From Actinomortierella ambigua (lineage: Eukaryota; Mortierellomycota; Mortierellomycetes; Mortierellales; Mortierellaceae), in contig JAAAJB010000251.1 in NCBI GenBank assembly GCA_016098155.1, positions 1-48,106 on the forward strand: DNA of 48,106 nucleotides. Reading direction: 5' to 3'. The notes under the pieces are model-generated. The model worked only from the letters and a program-made list of their open reading frames with translations. It ran no database searches and was not told the DNA's origin. Position 1 is the stretch's first letter, and each line of letters begins with the position of its first letter. Position numbers and translations under genes: made by a program. Positions 1-11,002 of the stretch are shown here, piece by piece.

Positions 1-550
1 TCCTGTAGTATAGAGGTCGTGTAGACATGTTCCTTGTTAATTAAAAAAAAAAAAATAGGGTTGAGGAGACCGATCACGACGCGCTTGAAGGTCTGGTATA
101 CAAGCTCTGAGTTCCCAAGAGGCGGATGGTGATCAGCGGATGGTGTTCTTGCTGGTGGTTCAAAGACGAAACTTGTGGCGGAATACAAATCCTAACCCCC
201 ATATCAATGTCCAACCTTTTAGTGGTGTTGGTCTTAGGCACTGCTTCACTTTTTTTTTATTTGTTTTTCTTCAACAAAAGGTTCGGCCTCGTTCAATATG
301 CGTGGGCTGCATGTGCGCCGAGCTGCGCTATAGGCAACTGTCCGGCCCGTGACCGCAGTTCGTAGAATCGGAACTTCAGTGGGGGGTAGTCAACAGGTTG
401 GTCTCTCGTACCACCTGTCTTTGCCTACAATAGGGAAAAAATTGGGTGTCAAACTTGACAGACAGGTGGCGCAGGCAAGATAAAGCAGGGGTGGGTACTC
501 TTTCGAGTTGACTGATGCCGATCTGTTTCCTCGAACCATTTACATTCAGC
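1..550. other. Upstream region without a recognised gene
   Basis: AT-rich stretches and short open frames without coding character or recognisable protein similarity. It probably holds the promoter and 5' leader of the gene that follows. An ATG at 515 is in frame with the next gene and would add 12 residues; I preferred the ATG at 551. Confidence 0.4.
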
Positions 551-3198
551 ATGCATCCGGGCGGAGACCCTCGATATTCATCCCATCATCCGCGGCAGCC
601 CTCTTATGGCGATGGCTACGGTTATGACTACAGTCGCAGTAGCGGGTATTACTCGTCCTCGTCCTCGTCAGCGCCGTATGACTACACTCGTTCATACTAC
701 CACCCACAAGACCCCTACAGACACCCAGACTCGTATTACAGCAGGGAGCAAGGCCGAAGTCGAGAGTATGACAGGGACCGAGGCTATGACCGCAAGGACT
801 ATGATTACAATAGGGAGTATGGCTACAGCCGTGGATACGACTACAGTCGCAGTTACGACTACAGGCTTGGGGATGCACCGCCCTCGGTCTCATCGACATA
901 TCCTGTCCGCCGCCCCCGTGGATCGCCTCCTCCTCCAGAAACAAGGCTCGGATCTGCGCATTCACCGTCGTCTTTACCAGCACGATGGGTCTCTACAGTA
1001 GCTTCTACAGCAGCATGGGCAGCAGCATCTAAAGTAGCATGGACAGCGGCGTCTACATTACCATCGACAACAGCATCCACAATAGTGTGGACAGTACCAC
1101 CAACGGCGCCACTGTCAGTGCCGCCAGCAACTGCACCAACAGCAACGCCCTCAACAGCACCGACAGCGGTACCAATAGCAGCGTCGGCGCTTCCTGAATT
1201 AGTGAGAAACCAGGCATTATCTTCGTCATCTACGATATATCAACCTCCAGTAGCGCCAGGATCCTCAGTGGTACTGACTCCTCCACAAAAGCCTCAGCCT
1301 CCTGCCTCAGCGTCATTTTCACGTAATCCTTCGCATCCACCAGCACAGACGACAAATGATATGTCCCACCGGCCTGTGCACACAACTATGGTAGCGCCGC
1401 AAATAGAGGCGAATGGCAAGACGCTGACATCACATTCACAGCCACACCTGACAACAACACCACTGCAACCAACGCCAAGGGTGAATCCCACCTCGCACCC
1501 ACAGCCAGCTATGACAGTTGATGCCACGGCAGGAGTCCAACTCAGCGTTGCACAAGGGATCCCGAGTCAACCATCTTTAAGTGTCAGCAAACAACCCGCT
1601 GCCAATAGTCCAGCACCAGCACCAGCATCAAATGTTACAGCGTCAGTCATTCCGTGTCTACCGTCCACAGCTGCCCCTACCACTGACACATCGATGGTAC
1701 AGCTGAAACTTATCACAAAGGATCTCGCCCCACCTACGCCGTCGACAGAATCAGTAGCGCTGACACCGGAGCTGATGAAGGAGGTGAAGGCGATCCTAGA
1801 GGATAAACCTGGAAAATCAGATATTGCTTCCTTTCAGGATATCACAAAGATGGAGAACGAGGCTGAGGCGCTGTTTGGAGAGGTCATTGAAGGCCAAACT
1901 TCAGGTATTTTCTATGTTGTGAGGTTGCGAAGCAAGGGTGACAAACATCCCTGTCTTCCTCGACCTGCCTTCCCCCCCCCCTCTCTCTCTATAAATTTTT
2001 TGTTTATTTACCCATATTTCTAGTGAGAAAGTATGGCGAGGTACTATCTGACATATTCACTTTCTTTTGTTCATTCTCGCATACAGTTAATAGCTGGATT
2101 CGCGGAGGAAACCTCGACTGGAATCACTGGAAGTATATTAGACAAGTGACAGGTGTTCTCGTGCTGAAGGCGCTTGTGTGGTTGTTGACGAGGCACGGGT
2201 GCGTGTACATGACAGGCAAGCTTATCCTCGAATTATACAAGCAGGTTTATAACAGCGACGTCGACCCACAAGCCTTGTTGTCACTGCTAAAGTGGTCGCA
2301 AATCAACCCCTACGTCGAGACAAAGACGGTGACCAAGGAGCGCGGTGCTGTTTTCGTGTACTACAGAGCAAGACCGGAGACGCTCCGCAAGTTGGTCAAG
2401 GCGGCAGACGCTGGGAAGAGTCTGCATCTGCAAAGGGATCCAGTACAGGCTGTTCCCGAGCACCACGGACTTGAGTTTGATTCGATTGATATTGCGCGTT
2501 TTGGTCAACTGGCAAAGAGTATGGTTTCTGAGGACATTCTGGACATCATCGCAGGCATTCATTGTTCTCAGATGTTCACGAGCTACCATGGATTCAGGCA
2601 CCTGCGTCCCAAGCGTTTGCTGGGACCTTTTTCTCGATATGCACCTTTCGCTCCACTCATGGACTTTTTTGCTGCGAACGTACGGGTGTTTGGGAAGAAG
2701 TCAATCAACCCGAACCCATCCTGGATCTTTCTAGAGTCAGGTGACACCAAGATAATCCGACCCGAAGGCCAAGATTATCCAGACTTTGTCCTGGCAGACG
2801 AGGATGAGGATGTGGACATGGATATCGAGGATGAGGATGCTACAAGTCAAATCACTCAATCTCCACCAATCACCAATGGCATCGTGGACGATCAACCAAA
2901 CACTGATGGCACTATCCAGAGCACTGTAGAAGAACGCCAGCCCTCACAAAACACCACCACCACCACCACCACCATCACCACCACCCAAGGTGTTGCGAAA
3001 GACAACGCACAACGCATAGGTGTCACCAAAGTTAGCAGTCAGCATCACACTCAAGCATTCGGAGAGCTCTTGTGCAAGCACGTTGTACCACCTTCAGCAT
3101 CGTCGCGCTTTCCTAGCCTGCCTCGTCCAACCTTGCCACCACCCTCTAATCCATCGCGGTACTATCGACCAATCCCAGACATGATTCGAATAAACTAG
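551..3198 (+). CDS. Hypothetical low-complexity protein with Tyr/Arg/Gly-rich N-terminus
   Basis: Not recognised. Two exons, 551-1904 and 2024-3198, joined by an intron with GT at 1905 and AG at 2022-2023, keep one frame and give about 842 residues. Residues 1-110 are rich in Tyr, Arg, Asp and Ser (repeated YDYSR-like units), like prion-like RNA-binding disordered regions. About 120-400 are Pro/Thr/Ser/Ala-rich linker. The part encoded at 2090-2800 looks folded (for example the segment KLILELYKQVYNSDVDPQ), followed by an acidic DEDEDVDMDIEDED stretch and a Thr run. The C-terminus converges on the DDRGK1-like gene, only 46 bp away. A 46-nt intron-like stretch at 2041-2086 (GT start, CTGAC branch-like site, TACAG end) would break the frame if removed. 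The start is ambiguous: ATG 515 or 551. Confidence 0.6.
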
Positions 3199-3244
3199 CC
3201 ATGGAAGTCGCCTCGGTGTTCCTTTTTATTTTATATAATTTGCT

Positions 3245-4840
3245 TTACGATGAAACTGGTAAAGGATGCAAGATGGACCCGCTTTTTGAACTCAAATCAC
3301 GCTTGGAAATTTTGCCGTTTTCTTGTACAGCATGGGCAAGTGTATACAGGATTGACTTGTCCAAAACAAGGTACATCCCAGATCCCTGGTCTAATAGCAC
3401 CAACTTGGACCCATCTGGGAAAGAATCAAGTTGTTTGGGTGAGCTACCACCAAATAATGCCGGTGACGCCGACAGGGCGGTGGGAAGGCGGAGGATGATT
3501 CTTGGAGATGATGTACTTGCTTGCGCGTCTTCAGCGGCAATGGCCTCCAAATCGTTGATTAACAGAGCCTCTGATCGGCTGAACCGCTTAACAATATCAG
3601 CCATGTTGAATGATTTGACATTCTATGATGCGCAGAGGCGAGGGGAAAGGTAGCAAAGGAAGCAGGAACACGAGTCAATCTTTGGCCAACTGCCTTTCAC
3701 CTTTTTTTTTTTTTCTGTATCGTTGAAGGATGAACTTACATGAACGAACATTCGAAGATCCCTCCGTGTCTGTACTTCCTTTTCCTTTTCCTTTTCTTTC
3801 TTGGCCTGGTTGGCCTTGTTGACTTTAGCGTCTTTAAGCTTTTGCTGTTCTCGAAGCTTTTGGTCGCGCCCTTGCTGTGCCTTGCGTTGCCGCAGTCGCT
3901 CCTCCTGCTGGATTGACTGTTGCACGTTTAAAAGTTCTTCGTGCTGTCGCCGTTCCTCGCGCTGAGCTTCCAGAAACTATAAAGATTGTTGATGCGAAAT
4001 TGACATCGTTAGGAGGCAAAGGCAACGGTGACGATGAAGGCAAATACAAAACGACATGAAGGAAACAACGCGCACTACAAATGCAGTGGTATGAGCCATT
4101 TTGTGATCTCCCCCCTCCTTTACCTCTCGGTAAGCGCGCATCTGTTCCTTGCGTTGCAAACTCTTTGCCTTCTTCTTGCCAACCTTCTTGATGCGCAGAG
4201 GTGCTGCCACAGTGGCAGCACCATTCGACGATCCCACTCCACCATCATCCTCGTTGCCCTGATCTTCATCGTTGTCGTCGTCATCGTCGTTGTCATCGTC
4301 TTCATCATCCTCGCCTTCAGGAACATCGCCGGGGAAGGGCTCTGGTGCAAAGCCGGCGCGCATACGCATCTGCTGGACCATCTCGTGATGCATGCGCAGG
4401 CGTGCCGACGTTGTCGAGCCTGTGGCTACGTCTGGATCTTCATTGTCCCGATCCATACTGTCCTCGGGACCACCACCGCCTTGGCCTGGCTCCTCGTCAG
4501 CATCGGCGGCTTCTTGGAAGGGGTCGGTCAGAGCTCGGTAGGGCGGCACGGTGCCACGGTTGAGGATACGGATGCGAGCACTGTGCTCTGAAATTAGGGC
4601 GTAGCCCGAGTGCCGTGTTCGTGCAAGCCATTCACGAGCAGGTTCATAGTACAGAAAGAGAATGACGACAATGGCCACCAGGAGGACGATGGGTGGAATG
4701 GATATTATAACAAGGGACGAGGTCTAAAGACAAATGGGAGGAAAGGAAGGAGAGGGGGTCAAAACCGGATAATGTCAGCACCTGCTACTCCCAAATGTGA
4801 TGCATGTATCTCCACCAAGGTCGACGATTACCGAGGCCAT
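3245..4840 (-). CDS. DDRGK1: DDRGK1/UFBP1-like protein (UFMylation adaptor at the ER)
   Basis: DDRGK1 is an ER-anchored adaptor of the UFL1 E3 complex that attaches UFM1 to substrates. Predicted exons, in coding order, are 4840-4832, 4723-4124, 3976-3740 and 3622-3245; the frame closes to about 407 residues. The first exon is only three codons (MAS). Residues 4-25 form a hydrophobic N-terminal anchor (IPPIVLLVAIVVILFLYY). An acidic Asp/Glu tract follows. The segment KEQMRAYREFLEAQREERRQ matches the family's characteristic coiled coil, then comes a Lys/Glu-rich helix. The C-terminal winged-helix region ends in GMYLVLDKSILYTLAHAVQ and ENGKISKRDLSSKSG, which lines up with the FIYITPEEL... end of the family. 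The DDRGK motif itself reads DQGSG and an insertion precedes it, so the domain is diverged. The assignment rests on architecture and these two blocks. Confidence 0.7.
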
Positions 4841-4978
4841 GGTGCAAAAGAGCGTTGGGAAGTTGGGTTGCGCGAGGTCGGACCTCTTGGAGCAAAAAAT
4901 GAAAAGAGTTGAAGCCAGTCACCGCGCCAGAAAAAGTTCTCGAGACGAGATCATTTCTTGCATTCACAGCTCTCAGCA

Positions 4979-6577
4979 ATGGACAGCCCTAACGACATCG
5001 CCATGGAGACTCCTCCACTCTCTGCTGAGTCTATGGAAACAGCAGAGCATGGAGCGACATCCACATTGGCACCTGGGTGTGATAGGACGCGGATCCAGCA
5101 AGACCTTGATCTGGATCCGCCAAAGTTAGAGCGTGGGGTCACAGTCCAGCAGGATTTCGAGCAGTTTAGAGACATTCTGGATGAGCATGTATGATATTGG
5201 CGTAGATCTAACCCTTTTTATTTTCATTGAAGTACTCAAGAAGTCAGGCTGCTGATCAATTTTCCTCTCTCTTAATACACTGCAGCATGACCGGCGAGAG
5301 CGGATTGTCAAGGTGTCCAGGTTTGAACGCAGGCGGGAGAAGAAAATGCCAGTGAGCGGAGGGTTTCTGGCGTCTTTAGTTGGTCTTCCTCACCCTTAGA
5401 CCTGTGTGATTCTTTTTTTTTGTTGTAATAGAGACATTACAGCACTGAGCAAGAAGCTCATCTTCATGCTCCACCGAGCCTCGCCTGCAGACTTGGCTAA
5501 CCCGACATCGGCTTTTCGACAAGAGCTGAAGGAGAAGCATTCTGTGATCTTAAAGTTCTTTCATCGAGCAGCCATCGATTTACAAGGATCCAACTATTAT
5601 CGATACTTCCGGAGCGTCTCAGGCGCCATGCAGGAATATGTATGGCGAGGTGGATCATATAATGACAGATGTGCCATATTCCCCGTGTCTTTCTGGCTCG
5701 AAATTAACCTCTTGTTTGTTACTATTACGGAAAATAGATCGAGGCGATGACATTCAGCTTCTATCTTCAGCACGGCACATTGATGACAAAGGCAGAGCTG
5801 GCAGCAGACTTTTCTTTCCCAACAACCGCTGAAATGCTGGCCACGCCAGAGACCATCACAGCAGGGATTGATGCCCACACAGGAGGGGCAGAGCGTGGCA
5901 ATCGTGGAGGACGAGGTGGTCGTGGAGGTCGTGGAGGTCGCGGTGGCCGAGAAGGTCGCGGAGGTGGACGGGGAGGCAACCGAGTTGATACACCAGATGT
6001 ATCTTCCTCTGTCGCGTCCCCATCCTCCGTCTCTTCTTCCGTGCCATCGCCCGTAACAACTTCAGCAGTTGACTCCCCAATGGTGACCCCATCGGTGACC
6101 ATGGGTGATAGTACAGGGAAATCCGTGGGATCGGCACCTAATGCACAAGAGTCCACACAATCAGTAGTTACAGAGCTTACAATTACGGTCTCGGACGAAG
6201 ACTATCTGCTGGGTATCTGTGATCTGACAGGAGAGTTGATGCGACTGGCGATCCATACACTGGGACAGCCAATGATCCAGCAGGGCGGCGATGCTACAGA
6301 AAGCACACCGGCCCAGCGCGCACAAGAAATCTGTGTTTTTATGCGGCAAATCAAGGCGGCGTTCGACGCGCTGTCGCTGACACGTTCATCACCGATTGCC
6401 AAGAAGATGCATGTGCTCAGTCAGTCGCTCCACAAGGTTGAGCTCGCATGCTACAACGTACGTGTGCGAGGTGCCGAGTACCCGCCAGAGATGCTACAGG
6501 ACCTACTTGCCATGGTGGGCAGTTCAGCCACTGGAGGAAGCGGAGGTTACGACGAGGATCAAAGGGACGACGAATAA
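4979..6577 (+). CDS. TSNAX: Translin-associated factor X (TRAX) with an internal RGG box
   Basis: TRAX is the catalytic partner of translin in the C3PO RNase. Exons 4979-5188, 5286-5320, 5432-5639 and 5738-6577 give about 430 residues against about 290 in animals. Diagnostic blocks: FEQFRDILDEHHDRRERI, VKVSRDITALSKKLIFMLHR, SGAMQEYIEAMTF (about 145-157) and DYLLGICDLTGELMRLAI (about 303-320), then KVELACYNVRVRGAEYPPEM near the C-terminus. The acidic residues of the EYIEA and DLTGE motifs, which supply the nuclease site in the family, are present, so it looks catalytically competent (inference). Extra length is an insertion of about 95 residues: a run of GGRGG repeats at about 204-231 (5890-5980), then a Ser/Thr/Val/Pro-rich linker. 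No translin gene is in the window. A broken inverted copy lies at 47.4-47.9 kb. Confidence 0.93.
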
Positions 6578-7129
6578 AAGCTTCATTCTCATCCACATTG
6601 ACTGGAGTCCTTATGTCACCAACGCGGCCAGGTTTGAGCTCATATCGAGTTCTCGACACCAACCAAGAATATCATACTGAGATGCAGAGCCTGGACGACT
6701 CCACATATCGAGGCAGGCTTCGTTATGGATATGCCCGTGAACAATGATCTTTTTGGACCTGCTCTTTGACGTCTGCCCTTGCACCCAACAGCAATGTCAT
6801 TTAAATGCACCTTTGTACCTCCCACATTCACTCACTCACATACGTAAATCTGGGTGATGTGAGTGGGCTAATAATAGTATTGCTTGTCCATCTGACTCGT
6901 GATATGCTTTCACCCGTGACTGAAAGGATAAAAAGAAAATCTGTGCGTGGGATTGCCAGTGTTCCCTTCTTTCCAAACACCATGGCTTCTTATCCGGTGC
7001 GCCGTACTCCTTGGCGCACGCCCCTTCCCTAGGCCACATGTAGGACAGCAGCAACGGCTGCCGTGGCACCCCCACATATATCCCCGCTGTGAGATTGCCG
7101 CTGTTGCCTTTTCTTTTCCATACAGCGCC
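6578..7129. promoter_or_regulatory. TRAX 3' region and promoter of the small orphan gene
   Basis: No gene seen. The stretch holds the TRAX 3' untranslated sequence and a GGATAAAAAG TATA-like box near 6927. It also holds a degenerate copy of the downstream start region: about 6944-7025 resembles 7087-7170, both running from a GTG(G/A)GATTGCC block through a TTTCTTTCCA-like stretch to CCATGGCTTC. The first copy encodes only a 16-codon frame (6981-7031, MASYPVRRTP...) that stops. The block from about 6640 to 6965 is conserved in the inverted copy at 47.0-47.4 kb. Confidence 0.6.
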
Positions 7130-7513
7130 ATGGCTTCCCACCCGTACAAGTTGCCGTCACGCCCCTTCCCCAAACCACAGGCGCCACTGCAGGTGCCCCC
7201 ACCGCCACTTGCACCTCAGGCCACAGGTGCCAACGCGGTGCCTCTCGGCACTGCTCGCCAGGAGCGGAGGGCCCGTAGAAAGGCCATGGAGAAGGCCGAG
7301 GCCGAGGCAACCAAGACGGCCAAGCTGGTGAGGAGGTCGGAGGCCAAGATCAATCAGTTGATCTTGGCCCGAGAGGTGCCGCCGCCGCCGCCGCCCCAGC
7401 CGCCCCCGCGCATGTCGCGGGTGGAGTATTTCCGCGCTGTGCAGGAGGCCAAGAGGGCAATCGAGCACTACGTCCTAACGTTGCCAATGAACTTCGACAA
7501 CGTTGAGAAATAG
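7130..7513 (+). CDS. Small Ala/Pro-rich orphan protein
   Basis: Not recognised. An intronless frame of 127 residues starting MASHPYKLPSRPFPKPQ. It has a Pro-rich N-terminus, a TGANAVPLG motif near residue 38, a charged Ala/Glu/Lys/Arg helix (about 45-80) likely to be a coiled coil, a Pro run (VPPPPPPQPPPR, about 85-96) and a C-terminal helix SRVEYFRAVQEAKRAIEHYV. The start lies in a good CCATGG context. A relative with the same promoter block and TGANAVPLG motif lies at 46727-46966 on the other strand, supporting a small lineage-restricted family. No signal peptide or membrane segment. It could be a young gene or a fragment carried by the duplication. Confidence 0.5.
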   Translation: MASHPYKLPSRPFPKPQAPLQVPPPPLAPQATGANAVPLGTARQERRARRKAMEKAEAEATKTAKLVRRSEAKINQLILAREVPPPPPPQPPPRMSRVEYFRAVQEAKRAIEHYVLTLPMNFDNVEK

Positions 7514-7945
7514 CATATCTAGTAACCAATACATATTATTTTTTGCAATCGATTCACCCTGTTAGCAAGTCAAGCTATGTGATACAGGGAAACGAGATTG
7601 GAGATGTAGGGGGTTTAAAAAGATATGCTTCAATGTCGACATAGGCGAGAGCAAGATTGGGCAAAAAAAAAAAAAAAAATAAAAAAACCAGAAAAATCGA
7701 CAGGAATGCTGGAGAGGCGAGAGAGAGAGATGAGTTGTGTGGGTGGGATTGCCCTGTTGGCTACATAAAAAGTTCTAAATATGCTTTACTCTGGACTGAC
7801 GATTCTATGCTCTACTCTGAGGTCCTCGGCCGATGGTTGGTGTCGCCCCAGGGATCACCTCTGCCACCTACGACAGCTGCAACGGCGATGACAGACGGCA
7901 ACACGACACTGCTGCACCATTGCCGGCCTCTTCTGACGCAACAGC

Positions 7946-7977
<32 letters not shown>

Positions 7978-8579
7978 TCAGTTGTGGCATTGGTTGTGGT
8001 CGTTGCAACTCGATGTCTCCCAGCTGTGTCGAGTCTGCGACGGACAATGTCCAGTTCCGCGCGCAACGTGCTGCTGTGTTTTTTTTTTCTTTTGCTAGTC
8101 CATCCTCTCCAAACGTGCCTGCACCCCTTCCCGCTTTTCTCCACGCACAGACGTCGTAGCACCGTCCGCCATACACCAATCGATTCCTTGGACCACGCAC
8201 GATCGAATGCCGCTGTCTGCTTGAGTCAGTTTTGATTTTAAGGTCTAGCCGCCGGCGTAAACCCTGCTGCGTCGTGCGGTAATGACCTGTGCTTGTGTAA
8301 CAAATAGCTGTATTTTCTCCGTTATTTCACCTGAAGAGGGGTTTTTTCTTTTAAAGCTCTAGCTGTTGTTGTATGTCAAAGGTCTCACTGCTTGTTAGAT
8401 ACCTCTTGAATTGTGGCGTTCAGATTGGTTCAATCCACTCTTTCATGTGGCAATTTTCAATAAACCCACGGCTGATTTGGCGCGCTTTCACCCGTAAACA
8501 TGATCCACGTCCATGTAGGCAACACAAGGACAAACAATGGCCCAGCGAAATAAAAAAAAAAATATAGTTTATGCACGTG
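7514..8579. other. Intergenic region with simple repeats and a dispersed block
   Basis: No supported gene. It contains a poly(A) tract (about 7662-7678), a (GA)n run (about 7947-7977) and a block at 8088-8232 repeated near the window end (47960-48106, inverted). An open frame across 7657-8235 is interrupted by these simple repeats and shows no recognisable domain. Confidence 0.5.
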
Positions 8580-10734
8580 CTACACATCTAGATATGAAGG
8601 GTATCTCCAGATGAGTACTCGGTTTGTCCAGTCGCCAGCGACGATTGTTGAAATATCTTCGCTTGCGGTAATAGTTCGCAATAGTTGCGTCGACATTGGA
8701 CTGGAGAGGATTCTGGCGGGCTTTTGAGCAACAATATTGCCTTTGGATCTCTTTGGTTTGATGTTGAGATTGTAAAGCAACACTTCGCCGGTCGTGGAGC
8801 CTACAAGTAGCACATTCTGCCGAGATCGTTTCCGCTCTCCCAAGGAGGATGATGACGACGATGAAGCCTGTGGAACGACATTCTGAACAAACGAAAACCT
8901 TGTCTGGGACTCGGAGATGGGCCACTCGAGGATGGTCTTGAGTTGTGCATCGGTCTCGGTGCTGCCTGTTGCATCCCAGATCAGGATTTCGCCTTGATGG
9001 GACTCGTGTGACGCAAAAATGTATTCGCTGTCGTCATCGTCATCGTCATCCTCACTGTCGCTGCCATCGTCGCCACTATCACTTTCTTCATCCTCATCCT
9101 CAGAGCTCTCCTTTGCACGTCTACCCCCACGACCTTTGGCTTTGCCTTTCTGAGGCACAGTCTGTTTCTTGCCTGTGGACTTGGCTTTGGGCTTCGCCTT
9201 GCCCTTGCTCTTGCCCTTTCCCTTGCTCTTGGACTTCGTCGTGTTGGGTTTGTCATAGTGGTCGCGAAAATACGATTTGGAAGAGAACCTAGGCAGGTAT
9301 AGGATATCGTCGACAGCCGACTCGTGCCACTCTTGGGAATTTGGAAAGATCCTATCTGGCTTCAAATGCATGAGAGCCAAGGATCCTCTGCTGTTATGGG
9401 TCTGACGAGTGCCAGCCTTCCTCTCCAGAGTCCTGATGTTGAACCGTGCCATAGTCCCTGTGGCGGTTCCTGCAACGAGATATTTTTCCGACACGTCCAT
9501 TGCTGTCACTGGACTGTCCAGACCTCCAAGCTTGGCCAGACACCTATGAGTTTGGTGGTATTTACCAGCGATGGTGAGTTACTTGCCTTGAGCACGACAT
9601 GAATGGGTTAGTACGATGCATGGAAGGGGAGAGTGGGGGGGGGGTGAAGTAAGAGTTACCTTGCTTCTACTCCATCTTTGTTCAAGCAGCCAATGTCCCA
9701 TAACCTGATAGATCCGTCCGCAGAGGCACCTGTTAGTCGATAGAAGATATGTAAGTACGGGCTTGGGTGTTTGTACACTCTCCAAAAAAGCTTTCCGATG
9801 TGGCGAGTCGCTTACTGTAAAGGTATTCAGGTCTGTTGAGCGAAAATCTGAGCTGCACCACCTCAGCTGTGTGTCCATGCAGGTATTGGTAACAAATGTT
9901 CTGGAGCGGGTTGATTAACTTGATACTCCCGAGTCGACCTGATGGTTAAGATTGAGAAGGTCCGTTTGGGTAAGTCAAGCTGGGAGTTTTGAACGATACC
10001 TCAATAACACATAGGAAAAAAAAGGGTGTCTTACCGGCAGCGGCGAGGATATTAACGAGATGTTGCCGATCCTTAGCACCGTGGTCCTGACTCTTTGAAT
10101 CATCGCTCCTGGTGCTTTCCTCATCGCCGTCATCGTCATCGTCATCGTCATCGACTTGTTGCAATAGTGTCGTCCATGCAAGGCATCGAAACTCCTCCTC
10201 CTCGACATGACTGTACTTTGCGAGAATTCGTCCCAGCTGGCAATCGATCAGACAAACTGTATTGCCACCGCAAGTGGCAACAATTTTGCTCGACTGTGGG
10301 GCGTCTTCTTCGCTGCCTTTTGTGTTGTTCTCTGACTTTTGGTTTGTTTTGATGGTTGGCTCAAAGGCGCATGCAGCCGTGTCCTGCTCATCATCATCCT
10401 GTCCGTCGTGTGTCGCCAGCGAATGTGCACGAATGATATGGGACAGGACCATTTCTTCTGCTTGTCCTTTATCCTCTAGTTTAGGAGAAACAAGGAGTCG
10501 ATTAGTCATAAAACTCCCACTGGGATAGCAATTGTTCCTAACGGTGGTGCTCTGCCAAACCCTGCACGACAGGGGCTCACCTAACAGGTTTGGGTAAACC
10601 CATTTCTGGCTTTTGCTCTGGGATGCATTAGCTGCTGGGGATTCATCCGCAATCTTTGTTCTCCTGGGCTTCTTGGATGGCGATGGCCTAGCTGCTTTGC
10701 TAGTTGATCTTGCAGCCCTTTTCTGGACAGGCAT
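8580..10734 (-). CDS. WD40-repeat protein resembling the C-terminal half of LRWD1/ORCA
   Basis: LRWD1/ORCA links the origin recognition complex to heterochromatin through its WD40 propeller; here only the WD40 part exists. Predicted exons are 10734-10581, 10475-10035, 9938-9816, 9729-9660 and 9543-8580, giving about 583 residues. The basic N-terminus (residues 1-50) resembles a nuclear localisation signal. LRWD1-like blocks follow: AACAFEP, KIVATCGGNTVCLIDCQLGR, EEFRCLAWTTL, ILAAAG(R)LGSIKLINP, LHGHTAEVVQLRFSLNRPEY and SASADGSIRLWDIG. A Lys-Ser-Gly linker (KSKGKGKSKGKAKPK...) and an acidic EDED/DDDDDDD stretch interrupt the blades. The last blade ends in DWTNRVLIWRYPSYLDV. The leucine-rich repeats of animal LRWD1 are missing. 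EED-type propellers are the next best match. Divergent with the mannosidase gene, starts 268 bp apart. Confidence 0.7.
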
Positions 10735-11002
10735 GTTAAGGTGGTGGTGGGGTGTTTGTTGAATCGGAATCTGTGCAAAGGGCCCAGAGCCCTCTTGTGA
10801 CTTGCATGTCTGGGTCCCGAAGCGCGTGCGCCCAAGAATATGTAGACGCGTGTGAATTCTGAGTCGTGTGAAAATCTTTTTCTCTCTCTTTTGTCACCGT
10901 ACATCTCTCCCCTTCTCACGCCATATCGTACACACACAGCTTTCTCTTACCATTCTTACTACTCTTCAACGGCCCCCAAGAAAGAATTGAAAAGTGTTGA
11001 CC

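Larger units (their letters stand above)
5286..8235 (+). repeat. Source segment of the inverted segmental duplication
   Basis: Parts of this interval (about 5300-5660, 6460-6965, the TGANAVPLG-coding block near 7220-7250, and 8088-8232) recur in inverted orientation between 46.7 kb and the window end. Matches include the TRAX 3' untranslated region and the promoter of the small orphan gene. By eye the matching blocks are roughly 80-90% identical. Boundaries are approximate. Confidence 0.85.

Noticed and set aside
7657..8235. 192-codon frame with Glu/Arg repeats
   Set aside because: It runs through a poly(A) and a (GA)n tract; only its last 145 bp are repeated elsewhere, as DNA.
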